In this document: positions 42,842 through 52,391 of the stretch, piece after piece | How the letters are laid out: every line of letters begins with the position of its first letter | How positions within the stretch are numbered: position 1 is the first letter of the stretch | Assembly (NCBI RefSeq): GCF_020169515.1 | Contig: NZ_JAHMHW010000011.1 | Location: 111,648-175,647, forward strand | Length of the DNA: 64,000 bases | Reading direction: 5' to 3' | Source of the DNA: Paenibacillus vietnamensis | GTDB taxonomy: Bacteria > Bacillota > Bacilli > Paenibacillales > Paenibacillaceae | Translations under genes and position numbers: made by a program | Notes under the pieces: model-generated | Seen by the model: only the letters and a program-made list of their open reading frames with translations | Database searches by the model: none | Told to the model about the DNA's origin: nothing

Positions 42842-44191
42842 TTAGTTTTTCTTTTCAATCATCTGCTTTTTACCGTTAGGAAGCTTGACGATCTCGAACT
42901 CGTCGAATTGTTTGCCGGTTGCCGTCCGTGCATCGTACCGGAGAACATCACCTTCGACATGAATCAGCTGGTACAGCTGGGTATTTGCGATGGCTTTGTC
43001 CACCTGGGCACCGTTCTTATCCCAGACTTCCGAAGAGGATTCGTACATTTTCGGACCGGAAACCGAGTTCACGAATACCGTAGTGCTGTCAGGATCGACC
43101 ACCTTCTGGCCGGACTTTTGGTTCACAACCTGGCCGCGCGCATACGTGTGATCGTGACCTTGGAGCACCAGATCCACGTTATATTTTTGAATGATCGGAA
43201 GCAGCTTGTTCCGGACTTCCGCGTTATCGCGTCCCTCTGCGCTGGAGAAGACCGGATGGTGGAACGTGAGAACCGTCCATTCGTTCGGATTGTTTTCCAA
43301 CGTTTTATCCAGCCATGCTACTTGCTTGTCCAGGTTTACGCCTCTGAGGTTCGTGTCGAGCGAGACAATGCGCATGCCTTGGTAGTCAACGTAATACACA
43401 TTCTCTTTGAATACGGCTTCATCCGGGCCGTTTTCCGGAAGTGCAAACGTCGGGCGCCAGTAAGGAGTGAGGCCGGCAGGAGTACTGCTCGAGATTCTGG
43501 CATATTCGTGGTTGCCCGGAGTTGGGATGCTCGGCACCATGCCGTTCAGCCATCCGCCTGCTTTAAACCACTCGCCCCATTGATCGTCCGCGTCGCCATG
43601 ATTGATCAGGTCGCCGGCATGGACGATAAAGCTCGCGTCAGGCAGGTCGGAGTAAGCGTTGCGGATGACGCGGGACCAGTGCTCCAAAATATCGTTCTGA
43701 GCATCGCCTACGTACAGGAACGAGAATGGTTTTGCTTGGTCGGACGCGGTGGTAAATTCGAACCACTCGCTCCAGTTAACCCCGTCGCCTACGCGATACA
43801 GGTAGGTTGTTTCAGGTGTAAGATTTTCGAAGTTGACCGAATGATATTTCTGCGAGTAGCCCAGGTATGTAGCAACTTCGGAAGTGCTCTCGGCTGGAAC
43901 GGTCATTGCAGTATCCTCAAAATCGGAATTGTCGGTTGCCACTGCGATTTGGGCTTGAGGCGTGTTGACGTTAACATCCGTACGCCAGGTTACAGCTTGA
44001 GTCGTCGCCGTATCCCCTTCCCACGTCAGGACGACCCTGTCGGGTAGAAGGGACGGTTTATGGATTTCTGCAGTCGGCATCTTCGTTGCTAATTGCTCTG
44101 CCACAACATTGACGGCTGGAACGGCCACAATAGCGGCAGACAGCAGAAGGCTTGTACGAACCCACCGCTTGTCAGTCCATTTTTTGAACAT
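42842..44191 (-). CDS. Purple-acid-phosphatase-like metallophosphoesterase, exported
   Basis: 449 residues. A signal peptide or anchor (about residues 12-32) is followed by a fibronectin-like purple acid phosphatase N-domain (PDRVVLTWEGDTATTQAVTWRTD) and a calcineurin-type catalytic domain: YVGDAQ, HAGDLINHG, TPGNHEY, LTFHHPVF and LQGHDHTYARG supply the two-metal site. It should hydrolyse phosphate esters outside the cell. A three-hexamer PHO box upstream suggests control by PhoP during phosphate starvation. Confidence 0.88.
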   Translation of the reverse strand: MFKKWTDKRWVRTSLLLSAAIVAVPAVNVVAEQLATKMPTAEIHKPSLLPDRVVLTWEGDTATTQAVTWRTDVNVNTPQAQIAVATDNSDFEDTAMTVPAESTSEVATYLGYSQKYHSVNFENLTPETTYLYRVGDGVNWSEWFEFTTASDQAKPFSFLYVGDAQNDILEHWSRVIRNAYSDLPDASFIVHAGDLINHGDADDQWGEWFKAGGWLNGMVPSIPTPGNHEYARISSSTPAGLTPYWRPTFALPENGPDEAVFKENVYYVDYQGMRIVSLDTNLRGVNLDKQVAWLDKTLENNPNEWTVLTFHHPVFSSAEGRDNAEVRNKLLPIIQKYNVDLVLQGHDHTYARGQVVNQKSGQKVVDPDSTTVFVNSVSGPKMYESSSEVWDKNGAQVDKAIANTQLYQLIHVEGDVLRYDARTATGKQFDEFEIVKLPNGKKQMIEKKN

Positions 44192-44247
44192 GATTAACTT
44201 CCTCTCCGAGATAGGATTTGTTTACTAGGTTCATCCTACTAGGAGAG

Positions 44248-44275
44248 TGTTAGACGAGGGTAAACTTGATGTTAT
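44248..44275 (-). promoter_or_regulatory. PHO box upstream of the phosphatase gene
   Basis: On the minus strand, ATAACA, TTTACC and CTAACA are spaced exactly 11 bases apart, matching repeated TT(A/C/T)ACA PhoP-binding hexamers. A TAGGAT (44233-44238) downstream may be the -10. The box is 57-84 bases before the ATG. Confidence 0.6.
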
Positions 44276-44337
44276 AAATTTATTGAGCACAGCTAAAAGT
44301 AGGGCACGGGAATATGCCAGATTAATCTACTTCATAA

Positions 44338-44366
44338 TTGACCTGTATTTTTCATAAATATATTTT
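44338..44366 (+). promoter_or_regulatory. Promoter of the GMC oxidoreductase operon
   Basis: TTGACC (44338-44343), 17-base spacer, TATTTT (44361-44366), 30 bases before the first gene. Confidence 0.55.
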
Positions 44367-44395
44367 CAAGAGTAATCGGGATGGGGGAGATATCC

Positions 44396-45850
44396 ATGAT
44401 CAAATCGGCCAATGAAAACATGGATGATTGGATTCCTCTGAGTACGGCCCGGAACATGTCGCAAACCGAATATGATGTGATCATTGTCGGCAGCGGAGCA
44501 GGAGGCGGGGCGGCGCTCTGGAGATTGTGCCAGCAGTGGAAAAACAGCGGCCGGCGCATCGGACTGATCGAATCGGGCCCGCTTTTATTACCGACACACG
44601 GACGAAATATGGCGACCATGAATGAGGAGCGATTCACCAAGTATTTTGAAAATCCGTTGCATACCGAATATATCGGAAAGTCATGGCCGGAATATCCAGG
44701 CGCCAAAATGATAAAAGCGCTTGGGGGAAGAACGCTTCAATGGTATATGGTATCCCCCCGATTAAATCCGGAAGACTTCCACACCTGGCCGATTACGTAC
44801 GACGAGCTTGTTCCTTATTATTTAACAGCCGAACAAATGATGAACGTAACTTCCAAATATGCTGCGGGCTCGTCCATCCAGCAAATTTTACTGGAACGTC
44901 TCCGTTCTAACGGATTCCCGGGCGCAACCGATACTCCCCTGGCGGCCGACCTGGAACCTACCCGTTTTGGACGCGTTCACTCGAATGTTTTCTTCAGCTC
45001 GATTGATTTTTTGGCCTATGCGTTGAATACGAGACCTTTCGATTTGGCTGTCCGGACGCAGGCTGTTCGAGTGCTGATCGACAAAGGAAAAACCGCCGGC
45101 GTCGAAGTGATGACCCCTGATTTTAAAACCCATTCGATTCGTGCCAAAACGGTTATCCTTTCCTGCGGGACATGGGAGACGCCGCGGCTGCTTCTTCATT
45201 CCGGCATTCCCGGGCGGGCTATCGGCCATTATTTGACCAATCACATGAAGGTGTTTGCGGATGTTAAGGGAGCCCGGAGCCAATTCGGCGAAGCAGCGGG
45301 CGTCGCCAGCCTTTGGGTCCCGGTACCGGGAAACAAATGGGGGATTTTGTATGGCTTCGGAACGAGCCCTTTTGATTATTTTTGGTATGCCTATGAACAG
45401 AAACCGCTGCTGAGTGAGCTGAAATTCAGAATGGTCAGTGCAGGACCGGTGGAGCAGCGCTATGAGAACCATGTGTTTCTCGAGCCTGGCACGGAAGACG
45501 AATATGGCATCCCGCGACTTCAGGTCAGCTTCTCTCACAGCAATCAGGACCGGGCCAGAATTCCTGAATTATTCCGAACGATGCGTGCCGCGGTTCATGG
45601 CATGGGGCTGGATTTCGATAAGGAGCCATGGTTAATCGAGCCCGGGGAGGATAATCATGAATGCGGTACTTGCCGAATAGGGCTTGATCCCGATACTTCC
45701 GCAACTAATCCGTATGGTCAAATCCATGGCATTCCAGGTTTGTATGTGGCCGATTCCAGCGTTATCCGTCTAACCGGGCCGGCTAATCCGATGCTGACGA
45801 CTGTCGCTTTAGCGCTTCGGACAGCAGATTATATAAGCCAAACGGTGTAA
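44396..45850 (+). CDS. GMC-family FAD oxidoreductase (copy 1)
   Basis: 484 residues. The FAD motif VGSGAGGGAALWRL (Gly32 on) and the C-terminal GMC domain with His421 in NHECGTCRIG and Asn464 in PANPMLTT give the expected catalytic His/Asn pair. It resembles bacterial gluconate or sugar dehydrogenase large subunits, but no cytochrome or small subunit is near. No signal peptide. ATG 44396 has GGGGGAG six bases away. It is the first of three tandem paralogues, so the operon arose by duplication. Alcohol or sugar substrate unknown. Confidence 0.9.
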   Translation: MIKSANENMDDWIPLSTARNMSQTEYDVIIVGSGAGGGAALWRLCQQWKNSGRRIGLIESGPLLLPTHGRNMATMNEERFTKYFENPLHTEYIGKSWPEYPGAKMIKALGGRTLQWYMVSPRLNPEDFHTWPITYDELVPYYLTAEQMMNVTSKYAAGSSIQQILLERLRSNGFPGATDTPLAADLEPTRFGRVHSNVFFSSIDFLAYALNTRPFDLAVRTQAVRVLIDKGKTAGVEVMTPDFKTHSIRAKTVILSCGTWETPRLLLHSGIPGRAIGHYLTNHMKVFADVKGARSQFGEAAGVASLWVPVPGNKWGILYGFGTSPFDYFWYAYEQKPLLSELKFRMVSAGPVEQRYENHVFLEPGTEDEYGIPRLQVSFSHSNQDRARIPELFRTMRAAVHGMGLDFDKEPWLIEPGEDNHECGTCRIGLDPDTSATNPYGQIHGIPGLYVADSSVIRLTGPANPMLTTVALALRTADYISQTV

Positions 45851-45858
45851 AGGAGTGT

Positions 45859-47535
45859 ATGTGTCTGAGAATTTACGTGGCCGGGTACGGCGATACGCTT
45901 AGATCTATTGCCTCCAAGCACGAAACCGATGTACATGCTTTGCTAGCATTAAATTCGCGGATTACGGACCCCGATCAATGGATTGACGGGACACACGTTC
46001 GGCTTCCGGCCCGGGCGAACGCGCCTCGCCGGCAGCTGCCGCTGCCTCTTTGTCCAGTGCCGGACACGGAATATCCCGAGCATTGGATTCCGTTAACCTC
46101 TCTGGAGGATATGGCTCAAACAGAGTACGACGTTTTGATCGTCGGCACCGGTGCGGGCGGCGGAGCCGCTGTCTGGAGGTTAAGCGAACAATGGGGAGAG
46201 AACGAGAAAAGAATCGGCGTTGTGGAAGCCGGCGATCTTGTTCTGCCGACACACGGCCAGAATATCCCGACCTTCAATACCGCCCGCTTCGAACAATTTT
46301 GGCATAATCCGTTATTTTTAAAGAAAATTCCGATTGCGGGCTCATTTTCTGGTCCTGAAGCATCTTTGGTCGATGGTTACTTTAGCGAATTTATCGCTTT
46401 GGGCGGACAGTCGCTAATATGGGCAACGACCAGCCCGCGCATGGACGATTCCGTTTTGCTTCACTTCCCGGTGCCTGCTCAGGAAATGGCCCGATATTAC
46501 GATATCGCGGAACAAACCATGAGCGTCAATGCGATGTATGCCCGGGAATCGCAGCTGCAGGATATTCTTTTGCACCGGCTGGAGAAGCAGGGCTTCCCCG
46601 ATGCCGCGGATCTTCCGATGGCCGTTGATTTGAATAGAAGCGATTACGGGTTAGTCCATTCCAATGTGTTTTTCAGCTCGCTTCATTTCCTGGCGATGGC
46701 GATGAACAGGCGGCAGATTGATTTGGCCGTGAACGCTCGTGCGGTCCGGGTGGAAGTTGAGAAGGAAAGGGCCGTCGGCGTTCAGGTGATGTCGGCGGAT
46801 AAACAGCTGCATTTGATTAAAGCCAAAACCGTTATTTTGGCGGCAGGCACCTTTGAAACTCCGCGGATTTTGCTTTCTTCGGATATCGAAGGCCGGGCGA
46901 TCGGACATTATCTTGTTCATCATTCCATGCTTTCAGCAGCAGGTACCGTAAGCCGGAAGGAGTTCCCGGAAAATCTGGGAGTGGCGGGTATTTTAATTCC
47001 AAGTGCTAATTCAAGACCTTATCAAATTAAAATTCAAGGACCGGGCAGCTACTTCTGGTATCAATTTAAAGAAGTGCCTTTGCGGGAGCATTGGGACATT
47101 TATTTGCACGCTACGGGCCAGGTACAGCCGCGATACGAAAATCGGGTGATGCTGGATCGGTCAAAAACAGACGAGTTCGGTTTGCCCGGGCTTCTCGTTC
47201 AATTTTCTTACAGCCGGGAAGATACAGCCGTCATTCTTCAAATGAGCCAAGGAATACAGTATGCCGCATCGGCAATGAAAACAGCTGTAACGGTAAACGG
47301 CGGAAAGTTGCCCTACGGATTTCCAGGGCAGGAATTCCACAGCATGGGCACCTGCAGAATGGGCTTTGACCCGGATACATCGGGAACGGATCCATACGGA
47401 CGTGTTCATGGCGTGTCCGGCCTCTACGTGGCCGATAACAGCATCCTTCCTGCAAGCGGAGGGACCAGTCCGACACTCACCACGGTTGCGCTCGCAATCC
47501 GGACGGCAGACGATATCGTGGAAAAAATGGACTAA
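45859..47535 (+). CDS. GMC oxidoreductase fused to an N-terminal LysM domain (copy 2)
   Basis: 558 residues. Residues 3-50 form a LysM module (GDTLRSIASKHETDVHALLALNS...IDGTHVRLPA), which usually binds peptidoglycan or chitin. After a proline-rich linker comes the GMC domain, with FAD motif GTGAGGG at 96-102. His494 is present in FHSMGTCRMG, but the second catalytic position, Asn in copies 1 and 3, is Ser537 (GGTSPTLTT). No signal peptide precedes the LysM. The ribosome site AAAGGAG is only three bases from ATG; a CTG at 45865 would be better spaced. Confidence 0.88.
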   Translation: MCLRIYVAGYGDTLRSIASKHETDVHALLALNSRITDPDQWIDGTHVRLPARANAPRRQLPLPLCPVPDTEYPEHWIPLTSLEDMAQTEYDVLIVGTGAGGGAAVWRLSEQWGENEKRIGVVEAGDLVLPTHGQNIPTFNTARFEQFWHNPLFLKKIPIAGSFSGPEASLVDGYFSEFIALGGQSLIWATTSPRMDDSVLLHFPVPAQEMARYYDIAEQTMSVNAMYARESQLQDILLHRLEKQGFPDAADLPMAVDLNRSDYGLVHSNVFFSSLHFLAMAMNRRQIDLAVNARAVRVEVEKERAVGVQVMSADKQLHLIKAKTVILAAGTFETPRILLSSDIEGRAIGHYLVHHSMLSAAGTVSRKEFPENLGVAGILIPSANSRPYQIKIQGPGSYFWYQFKEVPLREHWDIYLHATGQVQPRYENRVMLDRSKTDEFGLPGLLVQFSYSREDTAVILQMSQGIQYAASAMKTAVTVNGGKLPYGFPGQEFHSMGTCRMGFDPDTSGTDPYGRVHGVSGLYVADNSILPASGGTSPTLTTVALAIRTADDIVEKMD

Positions 47536-47562
47536 ATTCCGGAACATCAAGGGGGGAAGAGC

Positions 47563-49038
47563 TTGGACTTCATGAACTCCTGGATCAGGCATATCAGCCT
47601 GGAGGAAATGTCCCAAAACGACTATGACATTCTAATTGTAGGTACAGGAGCGGGGGGCGGCACCGTTCTTTGGCGGTTATGCGAGCGATTGGCGAAAGAG
47701 CGAATACGGATCGGGATCGTCGAAGCGGGAGATTTGGTTGTGCCGACGCACACCCAGAACTTGCCGACTGTGAATGTAGACGATGTAGTCTTTATGTGGA
47801 GAAGTCCGAAATATGTGAAGCATTACCGGACAAACTATGCCTCGAATGATGCGGCTCCGATTCCGATCGATTTTCACCAGCCGGTTATTTTTGGCGGGGG
47901 AATGGTCCATTGGGGCCACAGCTGCGTGCGCATGGATCCGGTCGACCTGGCGGAATGGCCGGTCCCGATCGGGGATATGGACTTTTATTATAAAACAGCG
48001 GAACGGATGATGAACGTCACGCGTCGGGTTGCCGCCGGTTCGTCGATTCAGGAAGTTATTCTTCAGCGTCTTCGGGAGAACGGGTTCCCTGAGGCCACCG
48101 ATACCCCAACGGCCGTCGACTTCACGGCGACCCAACACGGACGGATTAATTCCAGCTTTTTCTTCAGCTCCATTTTGCTTATCGCAAGAGCTTTAAATGT
48201 GAAGCCGTTTGATCTGGCGGTCAATGCCCGGACTACCCGGGTGCTTGTTGAGAATGGGCATGTGTCCGGCATCGAAGCGATCTCCAGGGACAAAAAGCCG
48301 TATATGCTCAGGGCCAAGACGGTTGTGCTGTCGGCGGGTACGTTCGGAAATCCACCTATTTTGCTCCAGTCCGGAGTCGGCGGGAGAGCTGTCGGCCATT
48401 ATTTGGCCAATCATTCTACCGTCGATTCCTTCTTGAAGATTCGGCGGTCCGAATTTGCAGAAGTTTCCGGCATCCTTAGGGTGTTAATTCCCCGTTCAGC
48501 GGATCGTCCGTTTCAGTTTCAGCTTGTGACAGGGGACTACTACCAGCCGTTTAAAGCGAAGCCGTTAAGCGAGGAATGGGAAATCTGGTTGGGGGCTTAC
48601 GGAAAGGTTCAATCCAGATATGAGAATAAAGTTGCCCTTGACCCGGTGAGAAGGGATGAATACGGGCTTCCCGAGGTTCAAATTTCTTTCTCCTACAGTG
48701 AAGAAGATTTGGAGATTATCCGGCAAATGGCCGCTTTGTCCAGGCTTGCGGCATCCGCAATGAGTCTGCCGGTTCCGGGGGAGGGAGAAGTATGCTTGAG
48801 GATTCCCGGACGGGAGTTCCATGAAACGGGGACATGCCGGATGGGCGAAAATCCGGAGACGTCCGTGACCGGCCGTTATGGCCAGGTTCATGGCGTTTCA
48901 GGACTTTTTGTCGCCGATAACAGCGTTCTCCCCACATCCGGCACAGCCAATCCGACCTTATCCACAATCGCTCTTGCCATCCGTACGTCGGATTATATTT
49001 CCGAACAATTGAAGTCGAGCTTGAAAAAGCAATTTTAG
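47563..49038 (+). CDS. GMC-family FAD oxidoreductase (copy 3)
   Basis: 491 residues. FAD motif VGTGAGGGTVLWRL at about 28-41; catalytic His420 in FHETGTCRMG and Asn463 in TANPTLST are both present. Start is TTG 47563, six bases after GGGGGGA; ATG 47572 is less well spaced. It shares order and motif with the two upstream copies (for example SSIQE, PTAVDF...GRINSSFFFSS). No cytochrome subunit or twin-arginine signal; probably cytoplasmic. Confidence 0.9.
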   Translation: MDFMNSWIRHISLEEMSQNDYDILIVGTGAGGGTVLWRLCERLAKERIRIGIVEAGDLVVPTHTQNLPTVNVDDVVFMWRSPKYVKHYRTNYASNDAAPIPIDFHQPVIFGGGMVHWGHSCVRMDPVDLAEWPVPIGDMDFYYKTAERMMNVTRRVAAGSSIQEVILQRLRENGFPEATDTPTAVDFTATQHGRINSSFFFSSILLIARALNVKPFDLAVNARTTRVLVENGHVSGIEAISRDKKPYMLRAKTVVLSAGTFGNPPILLQSGVGGRAVGHYLANHSTVDSFLKIRRSEFAEVSGILRVLIPRSADRPFQFQLVTGDYYQPFKAKPLSEEWEIWLGAYGKVQSRYENKVALDPVRRDEYGLPEVQISFSYSEEDLEIIRQMAALSRLAASAMSLPVPGEGEVCLRIPGREFHETGTCRMGENPETSVTGRYGQVHGVSGLFVADNSVLPTSGTANPTLSTIALAIRTSDYISEQLKSSLKKQF

Positions 49039-49056
49039 GCATGTTCCATCAAAATA

Positions 49057-49104
49057 AAACGCCGGCAGCCAGGGCTTGATTTTTGCCCAAGGCTGCCGGC
49101 GTTT
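49057..49104. terminator. Bidirectional terminator between GMC operon and ABC exporter
   Basis: AAACGCCGGCAGCC...GGCTGCCGGCGTTT, a 14-pair stem between convergent genes. The minus strand side has TTTTATTTT and is the better terminator. Confidence 0.8.
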
Positions 49105-49113
49105 CGTCTGTGC

Positions 49114-50235
49114 CTATCTCGTCGCGGCGATCGATTTCGATTTGTACACCTGCGAGCCGACGAGGAAGGCGACGACGCCCCACAGCAGCATGATGCCGAT
49201 GCCGATCCAGAAGCTCGCCGACGCGACGCCCGATGCGTAGATCAGCCCGTCTCGCATGCCGTCGACGAAGTAGGTCAGCGGCAGCACCTTCGGAACCGTC
49301 TGCAGCCAGGCCGGCAGCGTTTCGATCGGGAAGAACACCCCGCTTAGGAACATCATGAGCATGCTTGCGATATTGGCCATGCCCATGTAAGCTTCCATCG
49401 TCTTGCTCAGGGAGGAGAACAGGTAGCCCATCGCATTAAAGACGAGACCGCCGGCCACGAAAGCGACGACAAGGCTGAATACGTTAATGTGCAGATTGGC
49501 GCCGAAGCCGAGCACGCCGATCAGCGTTAAAATAACGATTTGAATAATGCCGAGCAGCAGCCGCACCAGCATGCCCGCCAGGCCGTAGAGCCCCATGTTG
49601 GCAGGCGTCATGCGAAGCCGTTTCATGAGCCCCCGCTTGCGCATATCGACGAGCTCGACCATGCCGAACAGTCCGCCTTGCGCGACCGAGAGGCCGATCA
49701 TGCCTGTCAGCAGAAAATCCGCATATTTCAAATCGTCCGCGCCCGAGGACACCGATTCCGTCGTCAGGCTGAACGCCGGCTCCGCCCCGGCCGCGGCCAG
49801 ATTCGCCTGCTGCACGAATTTGTCCAGGATGCCGGATATCGCCTGGGCCGAAGCGCCCTGCTCATTTTCCTTGTTGAAGATGACCTGCAGCGCGGCGCCG
49901 CTTTCCGAATCGGGAAGAACGATGAGCGCATCAATGTCCTTTTGCTCGACCCATTCGGCGCCCTGCTCCTTGCTGACCGGCTGCTCCTCCTTGAATTCGA
50001 ACACCGGGATTTGCTTCAGCTGCTCCAGCATCATCGCGGAGGAGGCATTCGGCTGCGGATCGGCGACGGCGACCGTTGCCTTGAATTCGCTGCTCGAGCT
50101 TCCCCCGAAAATGATCATGAACAGCACCATCAGAATCACCGGGAAAAAAATATTCCAAAACCAGACCTGCTTTTCGCGGAACATCATTTTGATCTGAGCG
50201 ACGAACATGTTGGAGAATTGCTTGGAATGATTCAT
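49114..50235 (-). CDS. ABC-2 type exporter permease
   Basis: 373 residues. One membrane span near residues 25-42 is followed by an extracytoplasmic domain of about 150 residues and then five or six spans in the C-terminal half (NLASMLMMFLSGVFFPIETLP-like region). This is the ABC-2/YhgE-type layout of drug or lipid exporters. GGAGGG precedes the ATG, which directly follows the stop of the ATPase gene, so the pair forms one transporter. Confidence 0.88.
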   Translation of the reverse strand: MNHSKQFSNMFVAQIKMMFREKQVWFWNIFFPVILMVLFMIIFGGSSSSEFKATVAVADPQPNASSAMMLEQLKQIPVFEFKEEQPVSKEQGAEWVEQKDIDALIVLPDSESGAALQVIFNKENEQGASAQAISGILDKFVQQANLAAAGAEPAFSLTTESVSSGADDLKYADFLLTGMIGLSVAQGGLFGMVELVDMRKRGLMKRLRMTPANMGLYGLAGMLVRLLLGIIQIVILTLIGVLGFGANLHINVFSLVVAFVAGGLVFNAMGYLFSSLSKTMEAYMGMANIASMLMMFLSGVFFPIETLPAWLQTVPKVLPLTYFVDGMRDGLIYASGVASASFWIGIGIMLLWGVVAFLVGSQVYKSKSIAATR

Positions 50236-51165
50236 CTAATCCCTCCATTCCTTGCCCGTGAAGGCAATGAACACATCTTCCAGACTCATTTCGCGGATGG
50301 AAATTTGCTCGACCCGGTAGCCTTTGTCCTTCGTAAAGCCGAACAGCTCATACAGCGTATCCTCGGGCTGCGTCGACCATAGCTTCAGCGAGGAGCCGTC
50401 CCGCTCCGTTCTTACGACGGAGGCATGCATCTGCGCCACCTTCTCCGTCTCGATCGCCGCCGCCTCTCCATCAAGCAGGGCAAGCCGCACCTCGCGTTCC
50501 TTCGTCAGCCGTTCAATGAGCGCCGCCGGCGTATCCAGCGTGACGACCTTGCTGGAATCGACGATACAGACGCGGTCGCTCAGCTTCTCGGCTTCCTCCA
50601 TATAGTGGGTGGTGAGGATCGTCGTTTTGCCAAGCTCCTTCAGCTTCAGAATGATGTCCCAAATGTTCCGGCGGGCCTGCGGATCGAGTCCGGTCGTCGG
50701 CTCGTCGAGAAAAATCATCGTCGGATCGTTGATCATCGCAAGGCCGATGGCAAGCCGCTGCTTTTGACCGCCGGACAGCTTCTTCACATGCTTATCCCGC
50801 TGATCGGTCAGGTTAATCATTTCGAGCACCTCGGCGGTCGGGCGGGATTTGGGGTAAAAGGTGGCGAACAAATCGAGGTTTTCCTCGACGGTCAGCAGGT
50901 CGAACAAAGCGCTCGATTGCGGCTGCACGCCGATCGTGACTTTGATCTGCTCGCTGTTCTTCGCCCAGGTAAGCGGACCGAAGCCGATCGTGCCTCCGTC
51001 GGGCGTCACGAGACCTTCAATCATCTCGAGCGTCGTCGTTTTGCCGGCGCCGTTCGGTCCGATAATGGTGAACACCTCCCCGGCCTCGACCGAGAAGCTG
51101 ATATCTTCGACTGCGGTAACCGGGCCGAACGATTTCTGCAAGCCGCGAACTTCCAATACGGGCAT
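50236..51165 (-). CDS. ABC transporter ATP-binding protein
   Basis: 309 residues. Walker A GPNGAGKTT, signature LSGGQKQRLAIGLA and Walker B MIFLDEPTTGLDP are intact, with the D-loop and His switch (ILTTHYMEEAE). The C-terminal 90 residues are the extension usual for ABC-2 drug or antibiotic exporters of the DrrA/CcmA type. Start is ATG 51165 after GGGAGG, not the longer in-frame start at 51270, which adds 35 residues of unlikely composition. It pairs with the permease that follows at once. Confidence 0.93.
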   Translation of the reverse strand: MPVLEVRGLQKSFGPVTAVEDISFSVEAGEVFTIIGPNGAGKTTTLEMIEGLVTPDGGTIGFGPLTWAKNSEQIKVTIGVQPQSSALFDLLTVEENLDLFATFYPKSRPTAEVLEMINLTDQRDKHVKKLSGGQKQRLAIGLAMINDPTMIFLDEPTTGLDPQARRNIWDIILKLKELGKTTILTTHYMEEAEKLSDRVCIVDSSKVVTLDTPAALIERLTKEREVRLALLDGEAAAIETEKVAQMHASVVRTERDGSSLKLWSTQPEDTLYELFGFTKDKGYRVEQISIREMSLEDVFIAFTGKEWRD

Positions 51166-51288
51166 TAGAGTACCTCCCAAATCAGATTTTCTCCATTTTA
51201 TACCGGAAAAGTAAGGGGAGGGAGGGTCCGGAGCATGCTTTTTGCTCGGTCTGGAGGAGGAGGTTAACACAAGAATAAACAGAAGCTT

Positions 51289-52155
51289 CTACTCCAGAAA
51301 GACGGTGTGGAACGGGTAATCCATCTTACGGCTTCGATATTCGCGCGGAGATAATCCGAGGTATTGGCGGAAAACTTTGCCAAAATAGCTTGGACTATCG
51401 AATCCGCACAGCTTTCCAACCTCATTAACGCTGACAGCCGTGATCCGCAGCATGGTTACGGCGGCCTCGATTCTTCTCCGGCGCAAAAATTCCAGAGGGG
51501 AAATCAGCTCCTTCTTCTGAAATAAACGGCAAAGATAGGCTCGGGATATACCGCAGTGGGAGGCAATATCCTCCAATGAAAGATTTAATGTATAATTTTC
51601 CTTCATAAAGTTTTTGGCCTTTCGAATCAACGGGTGTGACTCCTGGTCCGGGGCATAGGCGATATCGGGAGCCAGCATCGTCAGCAAGAAATGATAAAGC
51701 AGGGATGAAAGAGCAGCGGGATCGGATACACGATCCTCCGATATCGCTCTGTAAAGCTCCCAGAATCTAAATATCGGCAAAGATTTGGGCTGGAGAGTTA
51801 GAATGTGGCCGTATCTTTCAAGGATTCGGTCCCACATTCGCAGCGCATCTTCCCCTTTGGCGTTTAGCCAAATAAATTCCCAAGGTTCTCCGGTCTCATT
51901 GGTGTAGTAGTAGCGATGCGAGCTTGGAATTTTCACCAGAAAAGCAGTACCTGCACGCAAAGGGTAGGTATGTCCATCCAGGTCAAGCTTGCCTTCTCCG
52001 CTTAACGTATACTGAAAGATCACATGACCGTTATCGGTTCTGGTTAGTCCGTCATTCCCGTATTTTTCCGAGTTTGTGGACTGCCAGCCGATTGAGTCGA
52101 GAAGCATATAGGGAATGGGTTCGGTATACCGAAACGCAAAGGCGCCGTGATTCAT
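51289..52155 (-). CDS. AraC-family regulator of the downstream glycan locus
   Basis: 288 residues. N-terminal cupin sensor (VIFQYTLSGEGKLDLDGHTYPLRAG, PSSHRYYYT), C-terminal HTH pair (LSLEDIASHCGISRAYLCRLFQKK and VNEVGKLCGFDSPSYFGKVFRQYLGLSPREYR). ATG 52155 follows AGGAGG. It is divergent from the DUF4091 gene with 236 bases between, so it probably controls that glycan operon. The intergenic has TTGACG (52287) and TAGAAT (52307) with a 14-base spacer, short for SigA and consistent with activator need. Confidence 0.88.
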   Translation of the reverse strand: MNHGAFAFRYTEPIPYMLLDSIGWQSTNSEKYGNDGLTRTDNGHVIFQYTLSGEGKLDLDGHTYPLRAGTAFLVKIPSSHRYYYTNETGEPWEFIWLNAKGEDALRMWDRILERYGHILTLQPKSLPIFRFWELYRAISEDRVSDPAALSSLLYHFLLTMLAPDIAYAPDQESHPLIRKAKNFMKENYTLNLSLEDIASHCGISRAYLCRLFQKKELISPLEFLRRRRIEAAVTMLRITAVSVNEVGKLCGFDSPSYFGKVFRQYLGLSPREYRSRKMDYPFHTVFLE

Positions 52156-52391
52156 TTGGATACCTCCTAATATCAATCCTGTATTGTAAATTGTATCATA
52201 AACAGGCGGAGCATAAGCGAATGTTTGGAAATGCCGAATCCATTAGAGGTAAATATCGTAATAGTTTGGCTAACAAATTCAGATTGTTGACGTATTTTTG
52301 CTTTGTTAGAATGGAGCCATAAACAATCGTTTTCTACGAAATGGCCTGTTGGTTTCTGGAAACGAAATCGATCGACAGAGGAGTTGGCACG

